Shown here: in pieces, positions 39,243 to 49,575 of the stretch
Numbering within the stretch: position 1 is the first letter of the stretch
Layout: every line of letters starts with the position of its first letter
The notes under the pieces: generated by a model
The model's database searches: none
What the model saw: the letters and a program-made list of their open reading frames with translations, nothing else
Told to the model about the DNA's origin: nothing
Source: WHSW01 sp963705955
Lineage (GTDB): Bacteria > Actinomycetota > Thermoleophilia > Solirubrobacterales > 70-9
Assembly (NCBI GenBank): GCA_963705955.1
Contig: CAVPLH010000007.1
Location: 1 to 64,000 of the forward strand
Reading direction: 5' to 3'
DNA: 64,000 bases
Position numbers and translations under genes: made by a program

Positions 39243-40271
39243 GTGGAGCAGCGCGTCGCCCTGATCGGGTTCGGGCTCTCGGGCTCGGTCTTCCACGCGC
39301 CGCTGATCGCCGCGACGCCGGGTCTCAGCCTGGCGACCGTCGTCACCGGCGACCCCGGGCGCGCCGACCGGGCGCGAAGCACGTATCCGGGCGTCCGGGT
39401 CGAGCCCGACCCCGAGGCGGTCTGGGAGCGCGCCGGATAGTACGACGTCGTCGTCGTCGCGACGCCGAACGACTCCCACGTGCCGCTGGCGGGCCGAGCG
39501 ATCGAGGCCGGGCTCGCGGTCGTCGTCGACAAGCCGCTGGCGCCGAGCAGCGACGGCGCCCGCGAGCTGGTCGAGCACGCCGAGCGGCGCGGCGTCCCGC
39601 TGACCGTCTTTCACAACCGCCGCTGGGACTCCGACCAGCTCACCCTGCGACGGCTGATCGCCGACGGCCGGCTGGGCGAGGTACGGCGGTATGAGTCGCG
39701 GTTCGAGCGCTGGCGGCCCGAGCTTCGCGCCGAGGCGTGGCGCGAGCGCGCCGCGCCCGAGGTCGGCGGCGGCGTGCTGCTCGACCTCGGCACCCACCTG
39801 GTCGACCAGGCGCTGGTGCTGTTCGGCCCGGTCCGCGACGTTCACGGCGAGGTCGACGCCCGGCGCGGCGGCCCCGCGGACGACGATGCCTTCGTCGCGC
39901 TCGAGCACGTCTCGGGGGTCCGCAGCCACCTCTGGGCATCCTCGGTGGCGCCGGCGCCAGGGCCGCGCCTGCGCGTCAACGGGAGCGCCGCCGCCTTCGT
40001 CGTCGAGCACCTCGACGGCCAGGAGGAGGCGCTTCGCTCCGGCGCCCGCCCCGGCGCCGACGGCCGCTGGGGCGTCGAGCCCGAGGCGCATTGGGGCCGG
40101 CTGGTCGCCGGCGATCGAAGCGAGCCGGTGCGTTCGGAGGACGGCGCCTGGCCGCAGTTCTACGAGCGGTTGGCGCGCAGCCTCGCGGGCGAGGGCGAGC
40201 TGCCGGTCGACCCCCGCGACGCGGTCCGGGTGCTGGAGATCCTCGAGCGGGCGCGATCGACCGCTGCGTGA
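39243..40271 (+). CDS. Gfo/Idh/MocA oxidoreductase with in-frame TAG at 39438
   Basis: The GTG at 39243 opens a Rossmann start, VALIGFGLSGSVFHAPLIAA. The frame meets TAG at 39438-39440 between WERAG and YDVVVVATPNDSHVPL, then continues in the same frame to 40271. Conserved parts after the stop are VVVDKPLAPSSDGARELVEH (the EKP/DKP motif), LTVFHNRRWDSDQLTLRRLI and GGVLLDLGTHLVDQALVLFG. A single base change (for example GAG to TAG) would explain it. The product is an NAD(P)-dependent sugar or inositol dehydrogenase-like enzyme of about 342 residues. It is either a recent nonsense pseudogene or a base error. Confidence 0.82.
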
Positions 40272-40386
40272 ATCACGCGCGGTCGAGCTCGTGAATCCGC
40301 GGGCCGGCTCACGGATCGGCGCCCGCGGTCGTTTCTCGGGTGTGAACGCAACCCGCCGAGACCGGCCTGCTAAGCAATAGGCAGCG

Positions 40387-41628
40387 ATGAGATTGCGACC
40401 CGTCACCGCGTTCTGGGCCCTGGCGCTGATCCTCTGCGGCCTGCTGTTCGCCTCCAGCGTGCCCTCGCCCCTCTATGTCGTCTACCAGGACGAGTGGGGC
40501 TTCTCGTCGATCACGCTGACGAGCGTCTTCGCCGTCTACGCGGTCGCGCTGCTCGCCGCGCTGCTCGTCGTCGGGTCGATCTCCGACCACATCGGCCGGC
40601 GCCCGACCCTGCTCGCGGCCCTGGCCGTGCAGATCGTCGCGATGCTGGCCTTCGCCGGGGCGACCGACGTCGGCTGGCTGTTCGCCGCCCGGACCCTGCA
40701 GGGGATCGCGACCGGGACGGCGATCGGCGCGATCAGCGCCGCGTTGATCGACCTCCAGCCGCGGTCGAAGCCCTGGCTCGGACCGCTGATGGGGGCGGTC
40801 GGCCCGCTCAGCGGGCTCGCGCTCGGCGCGCTCGCGGCGGGTCTGCTGGTCGACTACGGCCCGGATCCGACCCGGCTCGTGTTCTGGGTCCTGGTCGCCG
40901 CGTTCGCGATCGCGATGCTCGCCGTCGTCGCGATTCCCGAGACGGTCGACCCCGACGGCCGCTGGCGCGGCTCGCTGCGGCCGCGGGTCGCGGTGCCGGC
41001 CGAGATGAGGGCGGCGTTCGTCGCCGCGGTCCCGAGCCTCGCGGCGACCTGGGCACTCGGCGGCCTGATCCTCTCGCTCGGCGCCTCGCTGACCGCCGGG
41101 ATCCTCGGCGAGAGCAGCCACCTCTCCGGAGGCCTGCCGATCTTCGTCATGGCCGGGATCAGCGCCCTCGCCTCGATCTGGCTTCGCGAGGTCGCGCCGC
41201 GGGCGACGGCGCGCGGCGGGCTCGTGGCGCTGATCGCCGGGGTCGCGATCGCCCTCGCGGCGCTCGCGGCCGAGTCGAGCGTCCTCTTCCTCGCCGGCTG
41301 CGCGGTCGCCGGGCTCGGCTTCGGCCCCGCCTTCGCCGGCGTCTTCCGCGCCCTCAGCCTCCGCGCTCCCGCCGACCAGCGCGCGGCGCTGCTCTCGGCG
41401 GTCTTCGTCGTCTCCTACCTCGCGTTCAGCGTTCCGGCGATCATCGCCGGCGCCGCGGTGACCGAGCTCGGGCTGCGGACGACGGCGGAGATCTACGGCG
41501 GCGTCCTGATCGCGATCGCCGGGCTCGCGCTGGCGCTCTCCGGCAACCTCGACGAGCCGTCGAGCAGGGCGCTGAGGCGCGACGCGATCGGGCCGGCGGC
41601 CGTCGCGGAGAGCGCCGGCGGCGACTGA
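40387..41628 (+). CDS. MFS transporter, 12 helices
   Basis: The 413-residue protein starts MRLRPVTAFWALALILCGLL. Motif A-like SISDHIGRRPTLLAALAVQI follows helix 2. Other helices include FAARTLQGIATGTAIGAISA and GFGPAFAGVFRALSLRAPAD. The frame is clean. No substrate can be inferred. It lies 115 bases after the sugar operon and may be separate. Confidence 0.88.
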   Translation: MRLRPVTAFWALALILCGLLFASSVPSPLYVVYQDEWGFSSITLTSVFAVYAVALLAALLVVGSISDHIGRRPTLLAALAVQIVAMLAFAGATDVGWLFAARTLQGIATGTAIGAISAALIDLQPRSKPWLGPLMGAVGPLSGLALGALAAGLLVDYGPDPTRLVFWVLVAAFAIAMLAVVAIPETVDPDGRWRGSLRPRVAVPAEMRAAFVAAVPSLAATWALGGLILSLGASLTAGILGESSHLSGGLPIFVMAGISALASIWLREVAPRATARGGLVALIAGVAIALAALAAESSVLFLAGCAVAGLGFGPAFAGVFRALSLRAPADQRAALLSAVFVVSYLAFSVPAIIAGAAVTELGLRTTAEIYGGVLIAIAGLALALSGNLDEPSSRALRRDAIGPAAVAESAGGD

Positions 41629-41646
41629 GCGACGGCTCGACGCCGC

Positions 41647-42168
41647 TCAGGCCGCGATCGGCAGCTCGAGCTGGGCGCCGGTCCGCAGCCGCCGCTGCTC
41701 GAGCGCCTCGGCATACGTCCCGTGGAGCACGTTCCGGGGCCGCACCCCGGCGATCCCGTAGCCCTCGGCCATCGCCCGGCTCAGCGTCTCCTTGAACTCG
41801 CGTCCGTGCCACGCGTGACCGCGCCGGCTACGACCGACGTGCAGGTGGACGAGCTCGTGCAGGAGCGTCTCGAGCGCGTCGCCGGGGCGGATCCCCGGAT
41901 AGGCGGTGACCGAGAGCCGCCAGTCGTCCGGAATCGCGAAGCCGAGCCGGTTCGGCTTCGCGCTCGCCCGCCGCACCTTGAGCTCGGGCGCCGACCGCGC
42001 CAGCGGCCCGCCGGCGAACACGGCCAGCGTTCGCAGCCGCTCGGTCTCGCGGCGCAGGTCGACGCCCGCGACCAGGTAGTAGGACGGGTGGCGGCGGGGC
42101 GCCGACGCCCGGCGCCCCTGCGGCCGCGCCGGCCTGCGCGGGGACGTTCGCCGCAGGCCGCGCCTCAC
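41647..42168 (-). CDS. SprT-like zinc metallopeptidase
   Basis: The GTG at 42168 overlaps the previous stop (GTGA). A basic N-terminus is followed by NRLGFAIPDDWRLSVTAYPG and ALETLLHELVHLHVGRSRRG, the HExxH motif. The third ligand region reads HAWHGREFKETLSRAMAEGY. About 173 residues. SprT/Spartan-like peptidases act on DNA-protein crosslinks; a similar role is plausible but unproven here. Confidence 0.72.
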   Translation of the reverse strand: MRRGLRRTSPRRPARPQGRRASAPRRHPSYYLVAGVDLRRETERLRTLAVFAGGPLARSAPELKVRRASAKPNRLGFAIPDDWRLSVTAYPGIRPGDALETLLHELVHLHVGRSRRGHAWHGREFKETLSRAMAEGYGIAGVRPRNVLHGTYAEALEQRRLRTGAQLELPIAA

Positions 42169-42635
42169 TCGGTCGGCGCCGGGAGCCCGAGCGTCTCGGC
42201 GAGCCGGCCGAGCGCCTCCTTCTCGCTCTCGGAGACCCGCTCCCCGCCGACTCCGAGGAAGCCGCCCGACTTGGTCGCCTCGGCCGCTCGCTTGGCGACC
42301 GCGAGGATGAAGCTCTTGTAGGCGTCGACCTCGTCCGGGGTGCCCTTCGCCTCGACCAGCGCGACGGACTCGCGGACCCGCGCCAGGCCCTCGTCGCGGA
42401 GCTCCTCGGCGGTCTTGAACTCGCGCTTCTGGAGCTGCGGCGGCGTGGCGACGATCTCGCCGAGCAGGTCGGAGTCGCCGTGCTGCTCGTGCGCCTCGGT
42501 GTAGGCCTTCGCCATCTGCACGCTCTCGCGGATCGTCCCGCCGCGCTGCGCCGCGATCACGATCAGCCCCGCGAGCGCGGGGCCCTCGGTGACCCTCTGC
42601 CACTCCTCGGCGTTGAACTCGGCCTTCGTCGTCAT
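42165..42635 (-). CDS. helical hypothetical protein, paralogue of the gene at 33.0-33.5 kb
   Basis: The ATG at 42635 starts MTTKAEFNAEEWQRVTEGPA. It shares with the other copy the EEW start, GPALAGLI, QMAKAYTEAHEQHG, DEGLARVRESVALVEAKGTP and a GGFLGVGGERVSE end. 156 residues. It is coupled to the SprT-like gene. Confidence 0.65.
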   Translation of the reverse strand: MTTKAEFNAEEWQRVTEGPALAGLIVIAAQRGGTIRESVQMAKAYTEAHEQHGDSDLLGEIVATPPQLQKREFKTAEELRDEGLARVRESVALVEAKGTPDEVDAYKSFILAVAKRAAEATKSGGFLGVGGERVSESEKEALGRLAETLGLPAPTE

Positions 42636-42672
42636 CGATTTCTCTCCAGTCTTCGGTGGTCCGCCCGAAACT

Positions 42673-43077
42673 CTAGGCGCCCGGCAGGTCGGCCGGATCG
42701 ACCGAGTCGAGCGGATGCAGCTCGGAACGCTCGAGCGCCTCGGTGCGCAGGTGCGCGATCGCCAGGTACTCCTCCGAGCCGATCATGTCGAGGAACGCCT
42801 GGCGGGTCGGGTACTCGACCAGCGCGACGAGGTCCCAGCCGCTCGTGCCGATCACCGCCGATGAGCCCTCGCCGGCGAACAGGATCCGCGCGCCGGCCCG
42901 CTCGAGCAGCGGCTCGACCGCGGCCCCGTACTCCGCGTAGCGCTCGAAGCCACCATCGGGCTTCAGGTCGAGCAGGTTGAGCATCACGACCGGCCCCTCG
43001 GCGGCTCGTTCGGCGAGCTCCGCGAGCGCGACCGGGTTGATCGCCTCGGGGTTCTCGGGCTGCGGCTGGTCGGGCAC
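42673..43077 (-). CDS. DUF1330-family protein
   Basis: GTG 43077 starts PDQPQPENPEAINPVALAEL. The 134-residue product continues GPVVMLNLLDLKPDGGFERY and ILFAGEGSSAVIGTSGWDLV. It ends with EEYLAIAHLRTEALERSELH, the ferredoxin-like pattern of DUF1330. The frame is continuous with the membrane-protein gene upstream. Confidence 0.75.
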   Translation of the reverse strand: MPDQPQPENPEAINPVALAELAERAAEGPVVMLNLLDLKPDGGFERYAEYGAAVEPLLERAGARILFAGEGSSAVIGTSGWDLVALVEYPTRQAFLDMIGSEEYLAIAHLRTEALERSELHPLDSVDPADLPGA

Positions 43078-44079
43078 GGCGAGGATCCTATGCGCCGCGG
43101 CAGGCCGGAATCCCCGGCGACCGGCGGCGCCTAGATCGGAAGCGCGCCCGCGACCGGGTCGGTTCTCCGCATCCGGTCGAGCGAGCGCCCAGGAGGCGAA
43201 GCAGAGCGCTCCGACGGCCGCGGTCGCGGTCAGCAGGGCTCCGGCGGCGGCGCTCAGCGCGACCCCGTTCGCGCCCAGGATCAGCACCGCGGTGGCGACG
43301 CCGAGCGTCGGGCCGATCGGCAGCAGCCCGATCACCGCGGCGGCGATCAAGAGCGCGACCGAGTCGAAGACGGAGACGTCGACCCCGAGTCCCTTGAGGA
43401 CGAGCCAGTTGCGCGCCACCTGGGCGGAGACCGCGAGCACGACCAGCCCGATGATCCGGCTGCGGCCCTGGAGGCCGCGCATCACCGCGAGTCCGGCCCA
43501 GAAGCCGTCGCGGCGGTCGCGCGCGACCCGGACCAGGATCCCGATCACGACGAGCGCGAAGGCGAGGCAGATCAACGGCACCCACCAGGCGACTCCCAGC
43601 GGGCCGATCAGGGTGAACGATGTGAGGGCGACCAGCGCTCCCTCGACGACCATGATCGGGACCTCGGCGGCGAGCAGCGTGGAGACACCGGGCGAGTCGG
43701 CGGGGGCCGAGCGCCGCAGCGCCGCGATCCGGACCCCGAGCCCGAACTGGCTGTTGAAGAGGTTGCCGAGATAGCCGACGCTCGAGGCCCTGTAGAGGCG
43801 CCTGCGGCTGACCACGCCGCCGGCGGCGCCGACGCAGACGTGCCAGGCCTCGCTCCGCAGGACCAGCCAGATCAGCTGCAGGAGGATCGCGAGGCCGAGG
43901 ATCCACCAGGGGGCGTCACCGAGCGCCGAGCCGAAGTCGGCCCGCTTTCCCCAGAGACCGACGGCGAGCGCCAGCGCAACGGTCAGCGTGCAGCCGACCG
44001 TGACCGCCGTCGGGTGACGGCGAACAAATGAGCGAAGGCGGTGGAAGCGGCCCGCCGCAGCCTTGCCGGCGGACTGCAC
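43078..44079 (-). CDS. flippase/LPG-synthase-like membrane protein (UPF0104 type)
   Basis: GTG 44079 opens QSAGKAAAGRFHRLRSFVRR. About eight helices follow: AVTVGCTLTVALALAVGLWG, YLGNLFNSQFGLGVRIAALR, SVFDSVALLIAAAVIGLLPI and GPTLGVATAVLILGANGVAL. The layout matches lysylphosphatidylglycerol-synthase TM-region/UPF0104 proteins. No stop lies between this frame and the DUF1330 gene, so either the two are fused or a stop is hidden by an error near 43130. Confidence 0.65.
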
Positions 44080-44142
44080 GCATCCCACTCTACGCCCGGT
44101 TTCTAAAGGGCCGGTCCGCGGCGGTGCGGATATGGTCATCGG

Positions 44143-44493
44143 GTGGCCGGCGCGCGCCCCTCGCTGATCGAGTTCCCAGCCGACGACCCAGAGCGGGCGC
44201 TCCGCTTCTGGGGCGCGCTGCTCGGGGCCGAGCTGCAGCCGAGGACCGCCGATCAGGGAGCGGGGTGGGAGACCCACGGAAGCGGCCCGGCGGTCGGCGT
44301 CCACGAGCGCGGCCGCGGGCCCGGTGACTCGTTCTCGCTGCCCTACTTCGAGGTCGCCGACGTCGCCGCGACGGCCGAGCAGGTGATCGAGCTCGGCGGC
44401 AGCGTCGTCCACCCCGGTGAGCGATGGGCGATCTGCCGCGACTCCGAGGGCAGCCCGTTCGCGCTCGCCCGGGGCGGCAAGGGCGCCGGCTAG
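44143..44493 (+). CDS. VOC-family (glyoxalase-like) protein
   Basis: The 116-residue product from GTG 44143 reads LIEFPADDPERALRFWGALL, SFSLPYFEVADVAATAEQVI and WAICRDSEGSPFALARGGKG. That is a one-module VOC fold. It may bind a metal and a small substrate. Confidence 0.8.
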   Translation: MAGARPSLIEFPADDPERALRFWGALLGAELQPRTADQGAGWETHGSGPAVGVHERGRGPGDSFSLPYFEVADVAATAEQVIELGGSVVHPGERWAICRDSEGSPFALARGGKGAG

Positions 44494-44505
44494 ATTCGAG
44501 GCGGC

Positions 44506-45868
44506 GTGGAGGGGGAGGGGATCAGGGCGTTCGCGGCGGCGCGCGGGCTCGAGGTCCGCGACGAGGCCGAGGTGCGCGAGCTGACCCCGGGCCTGGTCGG
44601 CGGCGAGGCGCGGGCGCTGGTCGAGGGCGAGCTCGCCGCCGGGCTCGCGGGCCGCCTCTTCGTCCACTCGGGGCGTCGCGAGTCGACGGTCGTGCTGACC
44701 CGCGTCCCCGAGAGCGAGGCCTACGTGCCGGCGCTCGTCTGCCGCGACCGCGAATCCGGCGGCGGGAAGCGGCCCGCCGAGCTGCCCGCGGAGCGCTGGC
44801 AGCCGGTCGAGCTCGAGAGCGTCGAGTTCAACCGCCGCTACCGGCTGCTGATCCTCGCCGGCCAGGACCCCGGCTGGGTGCGGGAGCTGTTCTCGCCCGG
44901 CCTGATCGGCTGGCTGGCGGGCGAGGCGCCGCCCGGCCTCGGGTTCGAGATCAACGAGGGCAACCTCGTCGTCGCGCTGCCCGGCGATCTCGCCGACGCC
45001 GCGGCGGTCGAGCGCCTCTGCGCGGCCGCCGCCGAGCTCGCCGGCCGGATCCGGACCGAGGCGCTCGAGGAGGAGGCCGACCCCGACCTCTTCGACGAGT
45101 CCGAGGAGCTCGCGGCGGTCGAGCGGGCGCTGCCGCTCGTCAGCTGGGCGCGCCCGCCGGCGAGCGTCGCCGACTCGGTCGCCGCGTATCGCGCCGTCGC
45201 GGCCCGCAAGCCGAGCGTGCTCTGGACCGCGATGCTGTGGGCCGGCGCCGCGTTCGTCGTCGCCGCCGGCCTGATGACCCTGATCGCCGGAGCCGCTGAT
45301 CGGACTCGCGGCAGGGCTGGTCGTCGCGGTCGCGGTCTTCGGCGTCGCCCGGCTCAGCGCATCCGCCCACTACAGCTGGGGAACCGCCTCGGTGAGCCGG
45401 GTCGGCCTCGAGGCGTTCGTGCGCGAATACGCCCGCTCGCGCAAGCTCGAGCTGCGCAACCGGTGGCGCTTTCACTCCGAGCACCGCCGGCTGCCGCTCC
45501 CCGGCTTCGCCGACCACGTGCTCGCGGGGGAGGTCCCGGGGACGAACCTCGACGGCCTCCTGGTCCTGCTCGGCGACGCCGCCGAGATGCGCTCGCGCGG
45601 GGTCGAGATCGCCTACATCGTCGATCGGCCGCTCGCCTCCGACGCGCTCGTCGTCGCGCTCGACCCGCCACCGGCGCCGGAAGCGGTCGCCGCGCTCGAG
45701 CTGCCCGACGGTTACAGCGTCGAGGTCGCCGGTGCCGAATTCTGCGTCTGGCGGCCGGTGACCGGCAACCTGCTGCGGACCGCGGCGGGCTGCGACGAGT
45801 TCCGCGAGCGCGCGGCCGCCGTCGTGGCGATGGCGAGCGGCGCCCCGCGGCCCCCGGAAGCCGGATAG
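44506..45868 (+). CDS. membrane hypothetical protein with two central helices, frameshifted
   Basis: GTG 44506 starts EGEGIRAFAAARGLEVRDEA. A long soluble part follows (WQPVELESVEFNRRYRLLIL, IGWLAGEAPPGLGFEINEGN). Then comes one helix, LWTAMLWAGAAFVVAAGLMT, and, after a frame change near 45290, a second, LIGLAAGLVVAVAVFGVARL. The rest (GLEAFVREYARSRKLELRNR, SRGVEIAYIVDRPLASDALV) is again soluble and resembles the first half, suggesting an internal duplication. Function unknown. Confidence 0.6.
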
Positions 45869-45914
45869 ATTCGGCCGATCGAGGTCTGGCCGCGGCGGGC
45901 CTCGAGGGTCTGCG

Positions 45915-46244
45915 TCAGGCGGGCGGCTCGGTGCCGTTCTCCGATGACGCCTGGGGCTGCAGGTAGAGGCTGAACTTGACGCCGCCGTCGGCGAACTCGG
46001 CGTCGAGCACCTTGTCGTCGAGGTAGTGGACGGTCTCGGGTTCGACCGAGATCGCGATTCCCGGCACCTTGACGTCCTCCGCCTCGGGGGTCTCGACCAC
46101 GTACATCTGCAGGTCGCGTGCGTCGGCGCCGTTCGAGCTCGGCGACTGATCGCTGGTGATCCGCAACACGCCGCCGTCCGGCGCCTCGGGCTGGGTGACG
46201 ATCGCCTCCACGGCCTCGGCCGCGTTCCTGGTCAGCGCGAGCAT
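45915..46244 (-). CDS. HesB-like (Fe-S insertion fold) protein without cysteines
   Basis: The ATG at 46244 starts MLALTRNAAEAVEAIVTQPE, then GVLRITSDQS and ARDLQMYVVETPEAEDVKVP. The beta-rich pattern and first helix match HesB/IscA-like proteins, but no cysteine is present, so it cannot carry a cluster the usual way. 109 residues. Confidence 0.6.
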   Translation of the reverse strand: MLALTRNAAEAVEAIVTQPEAPDGGVLRITSDQSPSSNGADARDLQMYVVETPEAEDVKVPGIAISVEPETVHYLDDKVLDAEFADGGVKFSLYLQPQASSENGTEPPA

Positions 46245-46404
46245 CTCGCGGCTCCTCTCGTAGCTTCTCGATCTGGGCGTTCCCCGCCAGGGCCCGGCGA
46301 AACCCCGTCACGGAGGCCGAGCCCGCTCGCGCCGCAGCGGGCCGGCCGAAATTTATCCGCGCCCCCGTTTGTGGCGCTTTGGGCCGGGTACGCCGCGGTC
46401 GTCA

Positions 46405-48273
46405 TGGAAGCGCACGCCGCGGGAGCAGACGAGGGCCGGTTGGGAACCGTCGAGACCCGGATCCCGGCACGCCTCGACCGGCTGCCGTGGTCGAGGTTCC
46501 ACTGGCGGGTCGTGATCGGGCTCGGGATCGTCTGGATCCTCGACGGGCTCGAGGTGACGATCATCGGCTTCCTCGCGCCGACCCTGACCGAGGCGGGGAG
46601 CGGCGTCTCGCTGACCACGAGCGACATCGCACTCGCCCAATCGATCTACGTCGCCGGCGCCTGCCTCGGCGCGCTCTTCTTCGGCCAGCTCACCGACCGC
46701 TTCGGGCGCAAGAAGCTGTTCCTGATCACGCTCTCGCTCTATCTGCTGGCGACGGTCGCGACCGCCTTCTCGACCACCGCAGTCTGGTTCCTGGCCGCCC
46801 GCTTCTTCACCGGCGCCGGGATCGGCGGCGAGTACTCGGCGATCAACTCGGCGATCGACGAGATGATCCCGGCCCGGGCGCGCGGCAGGGTCGACCTGAT
46901 CATCAACGGCTCCTTCTGGCTCGGCGCCGTCGCCGGCGGGCTGCTGTCGCTCGTCCTGCTCCAGCAGTCGCTGTTCGCGCTCGACGTCGGCTGGCGGCTC
47001 TCGTTCGCGCTCGGGGCGACGCTCGGCCTCGGGATCCTGCTGGTCCGCCGCAACCTCCCCGAGAGCCCGCGCTGGTTGTTCATCCACGGCCGCGAGCAGG
47101 AGGCGGAGCGCCTCGTCGACGGGATCGAGTCCGAGGTCCGGGAAGAGACCGGCCAGGAGCTCGAGGAGCCCGACGACTCGATCAAGGTCCGCCAGCGGCG
47201 GTCGATCCCGTTCCGCGAGATCGCCCGGACCGCGTTCATGGTCTACCCGCGGCGCGCCGTGCTCGGCTTCGCGCTGTTCATCGGCCAGGCGTTCATCTAC
47301 AACGCCGTCACGATCACGCTCGGCCTGACGCTGACCACCTACCTCGGGGTGGGCGCGAACAAGGTCGGGCTCTTCTACGCCGTCTTCGCCGCCGGCAACT
47401 TCCTCGGCCCGCTGCTGCTCGGGCGCCTCTTCGACACCGTCGGGCGCCGGCCGATGATCGCCGGGACCTACCTGATCTCGGCGGTGATGCTGGCCGCGGT
47501 CGGGATCGCCTTCAACGGCGAGATCTTCAGCGACTGGGGCCTGACCCTCGCGCTCGCGGCGACCTTCTTCTTCGCCTCGGCCGGCGCCAGCTCCGCGTAC
47601 CTGACCGTCAGCGAGGTCTTCCCGATGGAGATCCGGGCGCTCGCGATCGCCTTCTTCTACGCGATCGGGACCGCGATCGGCGGGATCACCGGGCCGCTCG
47701 TGTTCCAGAAGCTGGGCGAGTCCGGGGACGTCGGCCAGGTGATGATCGCCTACCTGATCGGCGCCGCGGTGATGGCCGTCGGCGGGATCGTCGAGCTGAT
47801 CCTCGGCGTCCGCGCCGAGCAGCAGCCGCTCGAGGACATCGCGAAGCCGATCACCGCCCGCGAGGCCGAGGAGGGCACCGAGGCGCGAGGAGGAACCCGC
47901 GCGCCGCGAGGCCGAGGAGTCCGATCGCCGGGTGCGGGAGCGGATCGCCCGCGAGCGGATCGGGCTGCGCCGCTGGCGCCCCGGCCCCGGGAGCGCCTCC
48001 TACTCGCCCTTCCTGCCGCCGCCGACGGAGCCGAACCCGCAGTGGCTCGACCACGAGGTCGAGATCATCAACCGCGCCCTGCTCGAGCACGGCGTGATGA
48101 CCCGGGAGGCGCTCGCGCAGCGGGTCGGCGCCCACTACTGGGGGCCGGGGCGCTTCCGGGCCGCGCTCCGCGCCGCGATCGGCGACGGCACCGTGCGGCG
48201 GCTCGGGCGCAACACGTACGCCCCCGCGTCGGGCAGCGCGCCGCGGACCCCCGCGGGCAGCACCGCGGCATAG
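46405..48273 (+). CDS. MFS transporter (sugar-porter type) with charged C-terminal extension, frameshifted
   Basis: The ATG at 46405 begins MEAHAAGADEGRLGTVETRI. Twelve helices with GQLTDRFGRKKLFLITLSLY (motif A), LPESPRWLFIHGREQEAERL (the PESPRWL motif) and GRLFDTVGRRPMIAGTYLIS identify the sugar-porter/metabolite:H+ group. After 47,880 a frame change leads to a soluble tail (WLDHEVEIINRALLEHGVMT, REALAQRVGAHYWGPGRFRA) that looks like a winged helix. About 620 residues. Confidence 0.82.
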
Positions 48274-48280
48274 GAGAGCG

Positions 48281-48526
48281 GTGGCGCTCGGCTGCCACGT
48301 GTTCGGACATCGGATCCGCTTCTGGGCGGAGTCCGAGACGATGCGCTGGAGCTGTGAGCGCGACTGCGGGTTCGAAGGAGAGAAGGCGTACCCGAGCTCC
48401 ACCGAGGCGCGCCGCTATGCGGCCGCCTTCGACCGCGAGGACGCCGACAAGCTCGGCAAGCGCTCGCCTCTCTCGCTGCTGCCGCTGCGCCTCGCCTGGC
48501 GCCGCGGCCGCTCCCAGGCCGGCTGA
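48281..48526 (+). CDS. small conserved hypothetical protein
   Basis: GTG 48281 opens ALGCHVFGHRIRFWAESETM and RWSCERDCGFEGEKAYPSST. 81 residues with CxxxxH and CxxxC-like pairs suited to zinc. It follows the MFS gene by seven bases. Confidence 0.55.
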   Translation: MALGCHVFGHRIRFWAESETMRWSCERDCGFEGEKAYPSSTEARRYAAAFDREDADKLGKRSPLSLLPLRLAWRRGRSQAG

Positions 48527-48595
48527 GCTCCCGAACCCCGCAAATGGTTTCCTGCAAGTCGGCGGCCCGGTGCCCGGTAGCTTTCCGGCACTCCC

Positions 48596-49575
48596 ATGCC
48601 GACCGGAGAGCCTCAGAGACGGGTCCCGGCATCTGCGCCGCAGACACGCGCGGCGAGAAGCCCTCGTTCGCCGCCGCCGCCAGCGCCGTGCCGGCGCAGT
48701 GGTCGCGCTCGTCGCCCTGCTGGCGATCGTCGCGCTGCTGGTCCCGCGCGGGAGCGGCAGGCACGACAGCGGCTCCGTCCTCGCCAGCTCGTCGACCCCG
48801 CCGAGCGCGCTCGAGCGCAGCAGGCAGGGCCGCGGCGAGCAGGAGCGCGCGATCGACCGGGTGCTCGGCTACACGGCCTTCGTCCGCGAGGGGAGGCCGC
48901 TGAAGCGCGAGGTCGCGCTCACCTTCGACGACGGTCCCGGCCCCTACACCGCCCCGATCCTCCGCATCCTGCGCCGCCACGACGCCCCCGCCACCTTCTT
49001 CAACGTCGGGCTGATGCTGGACTCGTTCCATCGCCTGACCAGCGAGGAGCTCGACCAGGGCCACGCGGTCGGCGCGCACACGTTCGATCACGCGAAGATG
49101 GGCGAGCTCCCGCCGCGGTCCCAGGAGGCGCAGCTGACCCGGCTCGACTACGCGATGAGCGCCCACCACCTGCCCGACCCGCGTCTCTTTCGCCCGCCGT
49201 TCGGGTCCTATGACTCAGACACGATCGACCTGCTTCGCGAGCGCGGCATGCTGATGGTGCTGTGGAGCACCGACACCGGCGACTACCTGAACCCCGGCGC
49301 CGACGTGATCGCCGAGCGGGCGCTCGCGGGAGCGAAGCCCGGCGCGGTGATCCTCATGCACGACGCCGGCGGCGATCGCACCCAGACGATCGAGGCGCTG
49401 CCGAAGATCCTCGCGGGGCTCGAGAAGCGGCACCTGACCCCGGTCACGGTGCCCGAGCTGCTGGTCAGACGACCCGCCGGCGCGCGATCAGCAGCTCGGC
49501 GACATCTCCGACCAGGAGATCTCGACCGAGAGCGCGGCTACTGCGCCTCCGCCCGTCGTCGGCGCGACGCCCTGA
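48596..49575 (+). CDS. membrane-anchored polysaccharide deacetylase, frameshifted
   Basis: The N-terminal part has one helix, GAVVALVALLAIVALLVPRG, and a Ser-rich linker. The NodB domain shows REVALTFDDGPGPYTAPILR (motif 1, TFDDGP), HAVGAHTFDHAKMGELPPRS (motif 2, H-[ST]-x-D-H type), RLFRPPFGSYDSDTI (motif 3) and VLWSTDTGDYLNPG. The ATG at 48596 needs a frame change to reach the helix. A second near 49480 gives the end STESAATAPPPVVGATP. It overlaps the typA 3' end by about 38 bases. Likely acts on cell-wall glycan. Confidence 0.8.
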
